Source of the DNA: Alloacidobacterium sp035547425 | Lineage (GTDB): Bacteria > Acidobacteriota > Terriglobia > Terriglobales > Acidobacteriaceae | Reading direction: 5' to 3' | DNA: 64,000 nucleotides | NCBI GenBank assembly: GCA_035547425.1 | Contig: DASZUU010000038.1 | Coordinates: forward strand, 1-64,000 | Shown: piece by piece, positions 1 through 8,396 of the stretch | Position numbering within the stretch: the first letter of the stretch is position 1 | Layout of the letters: every line of letters starts with the position of its first letter | The notes under the pieces: model-generated | The model's database searches: none | What the model saw: only the letters and a program-made list of their open reading frames with translations | What the model was told of the DNA's origin: nothing | Translations under genes and position numbers: made by a program

Positions 1-24
1 TGAACGTTGCGCGAAGGAAGAGCG

Positions 25-1464
25 ATGTCTTTTGTACCTACGGCCCCCACAACCCTAAACCCCTGGGTGCGAATTCTCGGAGCACTCGAAAAAAAGATCA
101 ATCGGCATGCATTCGATACGTGGTTAAAGCCGACCCGCTTCAGCCACGTAAGCGGCAAAAAGTTATTGGTGCGCATTCCCGCGCCGGAGTTCCAGCACGT
201 CGGCGACCGCTACGGCGATCTCATTCAGGAAGCCATTGACAACCTCCAGCTTGAGTTTGACGAAGTCGCCTTCATCACCGCCGAAGAAGACCCGACCTTG
301 GCGCGCGTGCGCGAAGATGGCGGTTTTGCCCCGGTGCCGACCCACGCTCCCACCGCTCCCCAAAACGGCTATCGCGACAGTGCCGCGCGCAATGGCCAGC
401 GTCCGGGCAATGGACCGCAACAGGGGCGCTTCGACTGGTCGTCAGCCGCGCAGCTCAACCCGCGCTATACCTTCGACGCGTTTGTGATCGGCGCAGGCAA
501 CCAGTTTGCGCGTGCCGCAGCGGAAGCGGTTGCAGAGCGTCCCTCGAAGGCCTACAACCCGCTCTTCCTCTACGGCGGCGTGGGCATGGGCAAGACGCAT
601 CTGATGCACGCCATCGGCCACGAAGTGAAACGGCGCGAGCCCAATGCTTCCATCTGCTATGTCTCGAGCGAGAAGTTCACCAACGAGATGATTAACTCGC
701 TCCGCTACGACAAGATGACCAGCTTCCGCGACAAGTTCCGCACCGTGGACCTGCTGCTCATCGACGACATCCAGTTTCTCGCGCAGAAGGAGCGCACGCA
801 GGAAGAGTTCTTCCATACCTTCAACGCGCTGCACGAGAACATGAAGCAGATCGTCATCGCATCGGATCGTCCGCCCAAGGAGCTGGCCGAGATCGAAGAC
901 CGTCTGCGCTCGCGCTTCGAGTGGGGACTGATCGCAGACATCCAGCCGCCCGACTTGGAAACGAAGGTCGCCATCCTGCAGAAGAAGGCCGAGAACGATC
1001 ATGTCACGCTACCCGTCGATGTGGCGCTCTTCGTGGCATCGAATGTCCGCACCAACGTGCGCGAGCTGGAGGGCGCGCTGACGCGTCTCTTCGCATGGTG
1101 CAGCATGAGCGGCGTCGAGATCACGCTGCCCGCGGCGCAGCAGTGCCTCAAGCAGTTTATCGATACGCAGGTGCGCAAGATCACCATCGAGGCCATCCAG
1201 CGCGCCGTGGCCGAGCAGTTCGGCATGCGCGTCGCCGAGCTGAAGCAGAAGAACAACTCGCGCGCCGTCGTCGTTCCGCGCCAGATTGCCATGTATCTGG
1301 CCAAGAGCATGACCGAGGCTTCACTGCCTGAGATTGGCCGCCAGTTCGGAGGCAAGCACCACACTACGGTCATGCACTCCATTGGCAAAATCGACGAGCA
1401 GCGCCGTACCGACAAGGACCTGAACCGGGTCATCAATAAGCTGCAAGAGACTCTGAACAGCTAA
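25..1464 (+). CDS. dnaA: Chromosomal replication initiator protein DnaA
   Basis: DnaA is the AAA+ ATPase that binds DnaA boxes and opens the origin. The 479-residue product has an N-terminal helicase-interaction domain, a variable Pro/Gln-rich linker (roughly residues 90-140), a Walker A motif GGVGMGKTH near residue 184, Walker B LLLIDDIQF near 242, and the domain IV DNA-binding signature GKHHTTVMHS near 442. I chose the ATG at 25 over an in-frame TTG at 7 because GAAGGA lies just upstream of it. The gene stands alone: the usual partner dnaN is about 13 kb away on the other strand. An intrinsic terminator follows directly. Identification is very secure. Confidence 0.98.
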   Translation: MSFVPTAPTTLNPWVRILGALEKKINRHAFDTWLKPTRFSHVSGKKLLVRIPAPEFQHVGDRYGDLIQEAIDNLQLEFDEVAFITAEEDPTLARVREDGGFAPVPTHAPTAPQNGYRDSAARNGQRPGNGPQQGRFDWSSAAQLNPRYTFDAFVIGAGNQFARAAAEAVAERPSKAYNPLFLYGGVGMGKTHLMHAIGHEVKRREPNASICYVSSEKFTNEMINSLRYDKMTSFRDKFRTVDLLLIDDIQFLAQKERTQEEFFHTFNALHENMKQIVIASDRPPKELAEIEDRLRSRFEWGLIADIQPPDLETKVAILQKKAENDHVTLPVDVALFVASNVRTNVRELEGALTRLFAWCSMSGVEITLPAAQQCLKQFIDTQVRKITIEAIQRAVAEQFGMRVAELKQKNNSRAVVVPRQIAMYLAKSMTEASLPEIGRQFGGKHHTTVMHSIGKIDEQRRTDKDLNRVINKLQETLNS

Positions 1465-1493
1465 GAACGCGTCGTATCAAACGGCTAAAATCA

Positions 1494-1526
1494 AAAACCT
1501 CAACGACTCTCGATCGTTGAGGTTTT
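1494..1526 (+). terminator. Intrinsic terminator after dnaA
   Basis: A 13-bp perfect stem (AAAACCTCAACGA with TCGTTGAGGTTTT) around a 7-nt loop lies 30 bases after the dnaA stop. The T-run makes it a rho-independent terminator. The stem carries A/T on both ends, so it may also act on the converging lpxC transcript. Confidence 0.85.
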
Positions 1527-1535
1527 CATTTCTGT

Positions 1536-1576
1536 GTGCCCATCCTGGCCCTGAGCGAAGGGGAAGGGTGGGATGA
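1536..1576. repeat. GTGCCCAT-type interspersed hairpin repeat, degenerate copy
   Basis: The element starts GTGCCCATCC and ends GGGTGGGATGA, so its ends can pair (CATCC with GGATG plus G-U pairs). The interior reads CCTGAGCGAAGGGGAAGG, which resembles the other repeat family of this window (CCTGAGCGCAGCGAAGGACC). It lies between the converging dnaA and lpxC genes. Related hairpins lie at 8281 and 17930. Confidence 0.5.
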
Positions 1577-1587
1577 GCCACTACGAC

Positions 1588-2502
1588 CTAAGCCGTGACC
1601 AGTGAAGCAGACGCAGAGACAACCTTGGTCTTCGCCTTCTCCGGCCCCGCCGTCACCAGCTTCCACGCCGAGCGGTCTTTCAGCAGTTTCGCTACCAGCG
1701 CCGTGTGCATTGCATGCCCGGCACGCTCCGCAACCACGCGGCCGAGTATCTGATGTCCAGCCAGGGCAAGGTCGCCAATCAGATCCAGCACCTTGTGGCG
1801 CACAAATTCATCCTCAAAGCGCAACGGCCCGTTTACCACGCCATGCTTCGTAAGAATGATCGCGCTCGATTCGGAAACGCCGCGAATCAGGCCCATATTG
1901 CGCAGTGTCTGCTCATCTTCCTTGAAGCCGAAGGTACGGGCGGGAGCAATCTGCAGTCCATAATTGCGCGTTGCCAGATCGACCGTGAACCCCTGCCGTC
2001 CGATCGGCGACGGAAAATCAATCTGGTAGGAGACGCTGTACCCCTCACCGGGATAAACCCCGATAAACTTCTCGCCGTCGCGGACTTCGACCGTCTTGAG
2101 AATCCGCAGATACTCGCGCCGGCGCCGTTGCGCCTTCAGGCCCACTTGCTGAAAGGCCTCGACATAAGGCAGCGCGCTGCCGTCGAGAATCGGCAACTCC
2201 AGGTTGTCCAGCTCGACAATGACGTTATCGACGCCCATGCCGATCAGCGCGGATAGCAGGTGCTCGGTCGTCGAGATCAGAACACTCTGCCGCATCAGGC
2301 TGGTGGCATAGCTTACCTTGGCAACATTGCGTCCGGTAGCGGGAATTTCGAAGTTGTCGAGGTCGGTGCGCCGGAAGACGATGCCCGATCCGGCAGGGGC
2401 AGGGAGCAGGCGCATCTGAACAGGAGCACCACTGTGCAGTCCAATGCCTGAGAACTCAATGACGGAGGCGACGGTCTGTTCCAGATACGATGAATCCAGC
2501 AA
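1588..2502 (-). CDS. lpxC: UDP-3-O-acyl-N-acetylglucosamine deacetylase LpxC
   Basis: LpxC is the zinc deacetylase that catalyses the committed step of lipid A synthesis in the cytoplasm. The 304-residue length fits the family. Zinc ligands and catalytic residues are visible by alignment with E. coli LpxC from memory: E80-H81 in TTEHLLSA, H236 and D240 in RHKVLD, and H263 near AGHAMH. The gene is monocistronic and faces dnaA tail to tail, not in the ftsZ-lpxC arrangement of proteobacteria. Its presence implies a diderm envelope with lipid A. Confidence 0.97.
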   Translation of the reverse strand: MLDSSYLEQTVASVIEFSGIGLHSGAPVQMRLLPAPAGSGIVFRRTDLDNFEIPATGRNVAKVSYATSLMRQSVLISTTEHLLSALIGMGVDNVIVELDNLELPILDGSALPYVEAFQQVGLKAQRRRREYLRILKTVEVRDGEKFIGVYPGEGYSVSYQIDFPSPIGRQGFTVDLATRNYGLQIAPARTFGFKEDEQTLRNMGLIRGVSESSAIILTKHGVVNGPLRFEDEFVRHKVLDLIGDLALAGHQILGRVVAERAGHAMHTALVAKLLKDRSAWKLVTAGPEKAKTKVVSASASLVTA

Positions 2503-2633
2503 AACAAATTTCCTGGCCCAATTTAGGCAACAACGTCATAGACTACTGGTGTATGAATAAGTTTCAATGTTGTATATTTGCCACACTATGGTGGCAGAAA
2601 AGCATCGGCCCCACCGAGGTATCTACAAAGTAA

Positions 2634-3803
2634 ATGACTGATCTGAAAACTAGTTACGCTCCTGCTTCCCTCCTGGATGCTTCGCAAAAGCACACGCCAT
2701 CCCTGCTTAAAACTCTTCGGGAGATGGTCGAAATCGAGTCGCCCAGCGACGATAAAGCCGCCGTGGACCGCTGTGTCGCCTTTGTGGCCGATCATGCTTC
2801 CAGGCTCGGAGGCAGGGTGCTGATTCATCGACAGAAAAGCTTCGGAGACTTGCTCGAAGTCCGTTTCGGCCCCAGAAGAAGTAAACAAAAGCCGATACTT
2901 TTACTCGGCCATCTTGATACGGTCTGGCCGCTCGGAACACTAAAGAGCATGCCCTTCCGGGTGGAGAAGGGACGCGTGTGGGGACCAGGCGTCCTCGACA
3001 TGAAAGCAGGGGTGGCCATGGCATTGACCGCCATCGCCATTCTTAAAGAACAGCAAAAGCTATTGCGGCCCGTCGTTCTTCTGCTGGTCAGCGATGAAGA
3101 AGTCGGCAGCACGGTATCGCGGCCTGTGACGGAAAAGATTGCGCGGGAGTGCGAATCGGTTTATGTGCTGGAACCGGCGCAGGGACTTGCGGGAGCTTAC
3201 AAAACAGCGCGCAAGGGCGTAGGCAATTACTCGGTTCGCGTACAGGGAGTCGCGGCGCACAGCGGCGTGGATTTCCAGCGGGGACACAGCGCGATTGTGG
3301 AACTTGCACGGCAGATCGAGCAAATCACACGCTTCACCGATCTTGATCGCGGCATCACGGTAAATGTTGGAACCGTTCAAGGCGGAACACGATCTAACGT
3401 AATAGCAGCCGAAGCACATGCGGAGGTCGATGTCCGCATTGCAAAAGCAAAAGATGCACAACGCATCGAGAAACATTTTCGATCGCTGCGCGTCTTTGAT
3501 AACAAATGCAGTCTGCACGTTGAAGGCGGATTGAACCGTCCTCCCATGGAGCGCACACGGGGAACCATCGCGCTCTATAAGCAAGCCGCAGCCTATGCGC
3601 GCGCGCTTGGCTTCACGCTCGAAGAAGCATCGACCGGAGGCGGCTCAGACGGCAACTTTACTTCCGCATTGGGCGTGCCCACATTGGACGGAATGGGAGC
3701 AGTAGGAGAGGGCGCGCACGCCGTCAACGAATCCCTGCTGCTGGAGCACGTGGCGCCACGCACGGCATTGCTGGCGGCCATGCTGGCGGGAGCCAGAGAA
3801 TGA
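2634..3803 (+). CDS. M20-family metallopeptidase (glutamate carboxypeptidase-like)
   Basis: The 389-residue product has the M20 dinuclear-zinc layout: LLGHLDTVWPLG near residue 90 (first His and catalytic Asp), the bridging Asp in GVLDMKAG near 122, the general base and ligand in SDEEVGS near 155, a ligand Glu in VLEPAQG, and a late His in GAHAVNE. Between the halves of the catalytic domain sits the M20 dimerisation domain (about 190-290). Closest in layout to carboxypeptidase G2, which removes C-terminal glutamate; the true substrate is unknown. No signal peptide is evident. A GAGGT lies about 13 bases before the ATG, rather far for a ribosome site, so the start is moderately certain. Confidence 0.9.
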   Translation: MTDLKTSYAPASLLDASQKHTPSLLKTLREMVEIESPSDDKAAVDRCVAFVADHASRLGGRVLIHRQKSFGDLLEVRFGPRRSKQKPILLLGHLDTVWPLGTLKSMPFRVEKGRVWGPGVLDMKAGVAMALTAIAILKEQQKLLRPVVLLLVSDEEVGSTVSRPVTEKIARECESVYVLEPAQGLAGAYKTARKGVGNYSVRVQGVAAHSGVDFQRGHSAIVELARQIEQITRFTDLDRGITVNVGTVQGGTRSNVIAAEAHAEVDVRIAKAKDAQRIEKHFRSLRVFDNKCSLHVEGGLNRPPMERTRGTIALYKQAAAYARALGFTLEEASTGGGSDGNFTSALGVPTLDGMGAVGEGAHAVNESLLLEHVAPRTALLAAMLAGARE

Positions 3804-3809
3804 GGTCAA

Positions 3810-3959
3810 ATGCTGAAGCTCGTCGAATTCGGATTGCTGGCCGTGTCACTGCTCATTATTTTTGGCTTGGTAGCCTCTTCGCCGCGTAGCTCGCAACCGG
3901 CCGCACCTGAGATTGCCGAAGCCGGTAAGACGGAGATCGCTCCGCTGCACAAGCTGTAA
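3810..3959 (+). CDS. Small single-pass membrane protein, 49 aa
   Basis: This short reading frame starts 6 bases after the M20 peptidase stop, with GAGG just upstream. It encodes 49 residues: a short amphipathic start (MLKLVEFG), one hydrophobic segment (LLAVSLLIIFGLVA) and a polar Ala/Pro/Glu tail. The pattern looks like a genuine small inner-membrane protein translated with the peptidase. The function is unknown. Evidence is the tight spacing, ribosome site and membrane segment; no family is recognised. Confidence 0.55.
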   Translation: MLKLVEFGLLAVSLLIIFGLVASSPRSSQPAAPEIAEAGKTEIAPLHKL

Positions 3960-3969
3960 TTTCTCCAAT

Positions 3970-4171
3970 TTACTTTGTCATCCTGGCGCTTCTTTTCTGA
4001 GCGTTATTTTTGTCATCCTGAGTTTTTTTACTTTGTCATCCTGAGCAGAGCGCGAAGCGCGCAGTCGAAGGACCTGCCCTGAGCGCAGCCGAAGGGACCT
4101 GGATTTCCTCAAATGCTGTACAGTTGCGATCAAAAGAGCAGACCCTTCGCTCAGCTCAGATGACAAAGTAA
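3970..4171. repeat. Cluster of TGTCATCCTGAG repeats with an inverted copy
   Basis: TTACTTTGTCATC occurs at 3970 and 4028 and in perfect inversion at 4159-4171 (GATGACAAAGTAA). A further TTTGTCATCCTGAG lies at about 4009. The 4028 copy runs on into CCTGAGCAGAGCG and GTCGAAGGACC, the window-wide repeat core. The inverted copy could fold the transcript between the small membrane gene and maf. The two flanking genes converge here, so it may double as a bidirectional terminator. Confidence 0.75.
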
Positions 4172-4176
4172 AAGCA

Positions 4177-4785
4177 TTAACTCACAACAACTGCATCTTT
4201 TCGCAGGCGCGTTTCCACACCTTCCAGCATGGCGTTGACGAGCGCGAGCGGTAATCCCACCACGTTGAAATAGCAGCCATGAATCCGCGGAATCCATAGC
4301 GCAGCATAACCCTGGATTCCGTAAGCGCCAGCTTTATCCAGGGGCTCGCCGCTGTTGATGTAGGCTTCCATCTCCACTTCGGAGATGGTTGTCATGGTCA
4401 CATATGTCAGCTCTGCAGCGATCTCTGCGCGACCGCGCGAAACGACGGCAACCCCGGTCAGCACGGAATGCGTCTGCCCGGAAAGCAGCCGCAGCATGCG
4501 CGCGGCGTCGTTCGCATCTTTGGGCTTACCCAGAATTTCATTCGCGGGCGACACCACCACGGTATCGGCCCCAAGCACCAGCAGCGGATCTTCCGGCTTA
4601 TCTTCGTCACGCAGCTTATCGAAAACAGCCTCCGCTTTTTCCTGCGCCAGCCGCGTCACAAAAGCAATGGGATTTTCATTCAGGCGCACCTCTTCCGGGA
4701 CGGAAGAGGGGTGAACGCGAAAGGTAAAACCGGTTTGAGCAAGCAGTTCCTTGCGGCGCGGCGATCCGGAAGCGAGTACGAGCAT
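4177..4785 (-). CDS. maf: Maf-like nucleoside triphosphate pyrophosphatase
   Basis: The product is about 202 residues and starts MLVLASGSPRRKELL, the Maf signature. Maf proteins hydrolyse non-canonical or canonical nucleoside triphosphates (dTTP/UTP or m7GTP) and are linked to septum control. Further family motifs are EKAEAV near residue 51, LGADTVV near 74 with the catalytic Asp, and DKAGAYGIQG near 155. The start at 4785 lies 7 bases after the isoaspartyl peptidase stop, so the two genes probably share a transcript. An upstream in-frame extension overlaps the neighbour and is not supported. Confidence 0.95.
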   Translation of the reverse strand: MLVLASGSPRRKELLAQTGFTFRVHPSSVPEEVRLNENPIAFVTRLAQEKAEAVFDKLRDEDKPEDPLLVLGADTVVVSPANEILGKPKDANDAARMLRLLSGQTHSVLTGVAVVSRGRAEIAAELTYVTMTTISEVEMEAYINSGEPLDKAGAYGIQGYAALWIPRIHGCYFNVVGLPLALVNAMLEGVETRLRKDAVVVS

Positions 4786-4792
4786 AGATAAA

Positions 4793-5749
4793 TTATTGCA
4801 GCTGCTCCATCGCAATGCCGGTGCGCGCGCCATGCGCATCGCAAATGCCCCAGGCCATGCGCGGCGTGTTGTGCGCGATGCCGTAGCGGCCATCCGGAGC
4901 CAGCAGAATGATGCCTCCATGCCCGCCAAGCCGCTTGTACAGGTATGCAATCGCATCCGGAGCCACCTGCTCCGGCGAGCGCCCCATCTGCACACGGTCT
5001 ACCGCCCACTTGCCGAGCACCAGCTTCATAATCGGCTCGCCCCATCCGGTAAGCGAGACGGCTGCGCTCGAGTTATCGGCATAGCAGCCGCACCCAATCA
5101 GCGACGAATCGCCTACCCGTCCCGGCGTCTTGTTCAGCGTGCCTCCGGTGGAAGTCGCCGCCGCGATATTGCCCCTTGCATCGAGCGCCACGGCGCCCAC
5201 GGTGTCGTGCGAGGTCAGCTCCGCTGCTGTCTCCGGCGATTTGTCATCACCGGCAAAGGTCAGGTCGGGCAAACCGGCACGCTCTTTGGCTTGTGCTTCT
5301 TCCAGCCTTCGCCGCTCGCGCTCCAGAACCAGCTCTTTGTTGTCGATCAGCTTCATTCCATGTGACTGCGCAAACTCTTCGGCGCCCTCGGCCACGAAAT
5401 AAATATGCGAACTCTTGTCCAGCACCAGCCGCGCCGCATGAATCGGATTTTGCAGCCGCTCCACGCAGGCCACGCCACCGGCGCGCATCGTTCCGCCGTC
5501 CATCAGCAACGCATCCAGCTGCACCCGCCCATCGCGGGTGAGAAAGCTGCCGCGTCCGGCATCGAAGGTGTCATCATCTTCAAGCACGGCAACAGCGGCT
5601 TCCACCGCGTCTACAGCCGAAGCGCCTTTTTCCAGGAGCGCATACCCCGCGGCCAGAGCGTTGGCAACGCCGCGCTGATGCGCCTCAGTCATGTCATCGG
5701 GAATAGCCCAGGCGCCGCCATGGACAAGCAATACAGGTGTGTGTGGCAT
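4793..5749 (-). CDS. Isoaspartyl peptidase / L-asparaginase (Ntn hydrolase)
   Basis: This 318-residue protein belongs to the plant-type asparaginase family, which cleaves isoaspartyl dipeptides and L-asparagine after autocatalytic cleavage. The N-terminal half has HGGAW at residues 10-14 and DAGRGSFLT near 63. The nucleophile is the Thr of SHDTVGAVALD near residue 180, which becomes the beta-subunit N-terminus. The substrate loop TSTGGTLNKTPGRVGDS follows. No signal peptide is seen, so a cytoplasmic role in repair or recycling of damaged peptides is likely. It is the upstream gene of a pair with maf. Confidence 0.94.
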   Translation of the reverse strand: MPHTPVLLVHGGAWAIPDDMTEAHQRGVANALAAGYALLEKGASAVDAVEAAVAVLEDDDTFDAGRGSFLTRDGRVQLDALLMDGGTMRAGGVACVERLQNPIHAARLVLDKSSHIYFVAEGAEEFAQSHGMKLIDNKELVLERERRRLEEAQAKERAGLPDLTFAGDDKSPETAAELTSHDTVGAVALDARGNIAAATSTGGTLNKTPGRVGDSSLIGCGCYADNSSAAVSLTGWGEPIMKLVLGKWAVDRVQMGRSPEQVAPDAIAYLYKRLGGHGGIILLAPDGRYGIAHNTPRMAWGICDAHGARTGIAMEQLQ

Positions 5750-5956
5750 ACGTGAACCACTGATTGTACCGGGAATCGATGAAAGGGTGCGAAAGCCGCG
5801 GAATTACCGGCAGGGCAGCATCGCGCCGGCGCTGTTGGTTGACGAGCAGGACAGCGACACCGCCCTTGGAAGATGCAGCCGAAAGCACTCGTTCGGTGCC
5901 CTGCTGCATCGCCTCACTCAAGATCGTGAGCCTGTCTACGGGAACGTTTCAGCCAA

Positions 5957-6421
5957 TCACAGGGGCGGGTGCCATTGCGTGGAATCATCGGGCGCGAGAT
6001 GCTCCAGCATAATGGTGAGCGAGCGCCTTTTCCTGAGCACTCCGGTTACAACTTCTGCCCGCCCCAGCTCTCTGCGGTCGCCGGCAACGCCGATCGTAAA
6101 GTGATTGCCGCAGCTTGACTCCCATCCGGCGCGGCTGTGAAAGGCAAAGCAGCCAAGCAGGCGCTCCGCGATGGGCGCGCGCAGGGTGCGAGCCGGTAAG
6201 TCTACTTCTCCCGCCATGTTGGTCGTCACCTGTTCCAGATGGTCAATCTTCTGCAGGGAAGCCTGACGCCACAACTCGCTTACCACCGCGCCGGCAAGCG
6301 GCGCTCCTGCCTGGTCCATCACCTTGACGTGATACGCCGGGACAACCGTCAGCTTCTCTGGATAAAGCAACACCACCAGCACAAGAATGGTGAAGGTTCC
6401 CCAAATGGCTTGCTTTCTCAT
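5957..6421 (-). CDS. Membrane-anchored protein with Ig-like fold, function unknown
   Basis: The product is about 154 residues from the ATG at 6421; an in-frame ATG at 6445 would add 8. One hydrophobic segment (IWGTFTILVLVVLLY) anchors it, followed by an exported part with HVKVMDQAGAPLAGAVVSE, which looks like the start of a carboxypeptidase-regulatory-like beta domain. No catalytic motif is seen. It is divergent from the GH9 glucanase gene; the 200 bases downstream, towards the asparaginase start, hold no convincing gene. Family not recognised beyond the fold. Confidence 0.6.
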   Translation of the reverse strand: MRKQAIWGTFTILVLVVLLYPEKLTVVPAYHVKVMDQAGAPLAGAVVSELWRQASLQKIDHLEQVTTNMAGEVDLPARTLRAPIAERLLGCFAFHSRAGWESSCGNHFTIGVAGDRRELGRAEVVTGVLRKRRSLTIMLEHLAPDDSTQWHPPL

Positions 6422-6545
6422 CGCCGATACTTTAGCGCGAAACATTGTTTCTTACATATCGTTTTAGACTCATTCAAGAAATTTATTTCTATCCGTTAAT
6501 CGCCATCAAAAGCCTTTTTGCCGGAATGTGGCAGAATTGTTGCCG

Positions 6546-8273
6546 ATGATGCAACGCCGTAATTTTCTTATTTCCTCCGCCCGCTGCCTCGGAGCAGCCA
6601 TGGCCGCCGGCGCCTTTCCTCTGGGGAGCGCGATTGCCGCTGAAGCAAGCTCCAATGTGATCGCGCTGAATCAGCTTGGATATCTGCCTGCGCAGCCCAA
6701 GACAGCAAGCATCGCAGGTCAGGCTGCTTCGTTCGTCATCCGATCTGCGGCACAGAACCGCGTTGCATTTCATGGCAGCCTCACAGCTGCCAAATCCGAT
6801 GCCGCTTCAGGAGACTCCGTCCGTCTCGCTGATTTCTCTGCCTTGGATCAACCCGGAACCTATGTGCTGGAGCTCAGTTCCGGTCAGCGCTCCGCGCCGT
6901 TCCATATCGCTCCTGATGTCTACCGCGATGCGCTGCGGCTTACCATGCGCTCCTATTACGGACAGCGTTGCGGATGCGCCGTCGATCTTGGTGGAGGCTA
7001 TGCGCATCCCGCATGCCATCTTTCCGCTGCGTATCACGCCTCTTCCGGAAAAAACGGCGTCTTTCATAATCGCGGCGGCTGGCACGATGCCGGCGATTAC
7101 GGGCGCTACATTGTGAACGCCGGCGTCAGCACGGCCACGCTGTTGTGGGCATGGGAACTGTATGCGCAGACACTCCATAAGCTCGCATTGCAGATTCCCG
7201 AATCCGGCGGAAAGCTTCCTGACTTCCTGGCGGAGGTTCGCTGGAACCTCGACTGGATTCTCTCGCTGCAGGATGAAGACGGCGGCGTGTGGCACAAGCA
7301 GACCAGCGACCACTTCTGCGCCTTCATCATGCCGCAGGACGATACGCTCACCAGCTATGTGATCGGCACCGGCAGCGAGCCCTACAAAAGCACTTGCGCT
7401 ACCGCGGATTTTGCCGCCGTTGCCGCCATCGCCGCGCGCTGCTACAGCGCATGCGATGCGGCCTATGCTTCGCGATGCCTCTCTGCGGCGCGCAAGGCAT
7501 GGAAGTGGTGCGAGAGCCACCCGGACGTCGCCTTTCACAATCCACCCGGCGTCAGCACAGGCGAATATGGCGACAACACATGCGATGACGAATTGCTGTG
7601 GGCATCTGCCGAGCTTTGGCACACGACCGGCGAGGATGAGTACCAGAAGTTTTTCGCCGCGCACGCAGAAAAGGCAGAGCAGCTGAAAATTGTGACGCCG
7701 GATTGGGGCGAAGTATCCGCCTTCGCCTACTGGACCTACGCTCTTGCTGAAAGAAAAGACCCGGCTGGGCTAAAAAGCGCCATCCAGCAGGCCACATGGA
7801 AGGCCGCTGAAGCGCTGGTAGAAAAAAGTAACAGCAACGGTTACGGAAATACGCTGGCGGAAGAAAACTACGTCTGGGGATCGAACGGCGTAGCTGGAAA
7901 CCAGTCCCTGCTGCTGCTCATCGCCAATTATTTTCACCCCGACAGTCATTTCATCAGAGCAGCCCTCGATAATCTGCATTACATGCTGGGCCGCAACTGC
8001 TTCGGCATCTCGTGGGTTACACAGCTGGGCTCGCGGCCCTTCCGCAATCCGCATCATCGTCCCAGCGTTGCCGATCACCTGCCGGAGCCGTGGCCGGGAC
8101 TGCTTTCAGGCGGCCCGAATCGGCATCCGGCGGATCCTGTCGCCAAGAAGCTGCCCCCGTCTCCACCCATGCGCATGTATCTGGATGATTCCGGCGCGTA
8201 TTCCGTCAACGAGATTGCCATCAACTGGAATGCACCGCTGGTCTTTTTGCTGGCAGCCGCAAATAGCTTGTAG
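6546..8273 (+). CDS. Glycoside hydrolase family 9 (endoglucanase-like), Tat-exported
   Basis: The product (about 575 residues) starts MMQRRNFLISSARCL, a twin-arginine signal ending in an AIAAEA cleavage site, so the enzyme should be exported folded. An Ig-like CelD-N domain (about 35-120) precedes the (alpha/alpha)6 barrel. GH9 motifs are GGWHDAGDYGRY near 177 with the catalytic Asp pair, HHRPS near 502, and the proton-donor Glu in YSVNEIAINWNAP near 555. GH9 enzymes cleave beta-1,4-glucans or act as exo-glucosaminidases on chitin oligomers; the substrate cannot be told here. A second ATG at 6549 and an upstream ATG at 6528 are alternative starts. Confidence 0.93.
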   Translation: MMQRRNFLISSARCLGAAMAAGAFPLGSAIAAEASSNVIALNQLGYLPAQPKTASIAGQAASFVIRSAAQNRVAFHGSLTAAKSDAASGDSVRLADFSALDQPGTYVLELSSGQRSAPFHIAPDVYRDALRLTMRSYYGQRCGCAVDLGGGYAHPACHLSAAYHASSGKNGVFHNRGGWHDAGDYGRYIVNAGVSTATLLWAWELYAQTLHKLALQIPESGGKLPDFLAEVRWNLDWILSLQDEDGGVWHKQTSDHFCAFIMPQDDTLTSYVIGTGSEPYKSTCATADFAAVAAIAARCYSACDAAYASRCLSAARKAWKWCESHPDVAFHNPPGVSTGEYGDNTCDDELLWASAELWHTTGEDEYQKFFAAHAEKAEQLKIVTPDWGEVSAFAYWTYALAERKDPAGLKSAIQQATWKAAEALVEKSNSNGYGNTLAEENYVWGSNGVAGNQSLLLLIANYFHPDSHFIRAALDNLHYMLGRNCFGISWVTQLGSRPFRNPHHRPSVADHLPEPWPGLLSGGPNRHPADPVAKKLPPSPPMRMYLDDSGAYSVNEIAINWNAPLVFLLAAANSL

Positions 8274-8280
8274 TAATCGG

Positions 8281-8317
8281 GTGCCCATATAAGCCCGATT
8301 TTGGGCTTGAGTGGGGC
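8281..8317. repeat. GTGCCCAT-type interspersed hairpin repeat
   Basis: GTGCCCATATAAGCCC pairs with GGGCTTGAGTGGGG through a short loop, with GGGCTT/AAGCCC perfect and the rest mostly G-U tolerant. It follows the GH9 stop by a few bases and probably ends its transcript. It matches the perfect copy at 17930 in sequence as well as shape, so it is a repeat family and not just a terminator. Confidence 0.65.
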
Positions 8318-8396
8318 GTTCCTGTTCTGCGTCAAGTCACCTTCGTAACTGCCCCGAGGCTTGTCTTCCCTCATCCTGCGCCCTAGCCTCAATGGC

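Noticed and set aside
5694..5921. Minus-strand 75-codon frame between the asparaginase and the membrane-anchored protein
   Set aside because: It overlaps the asparaginase start, lacks a ribosome site and shows no family motif.
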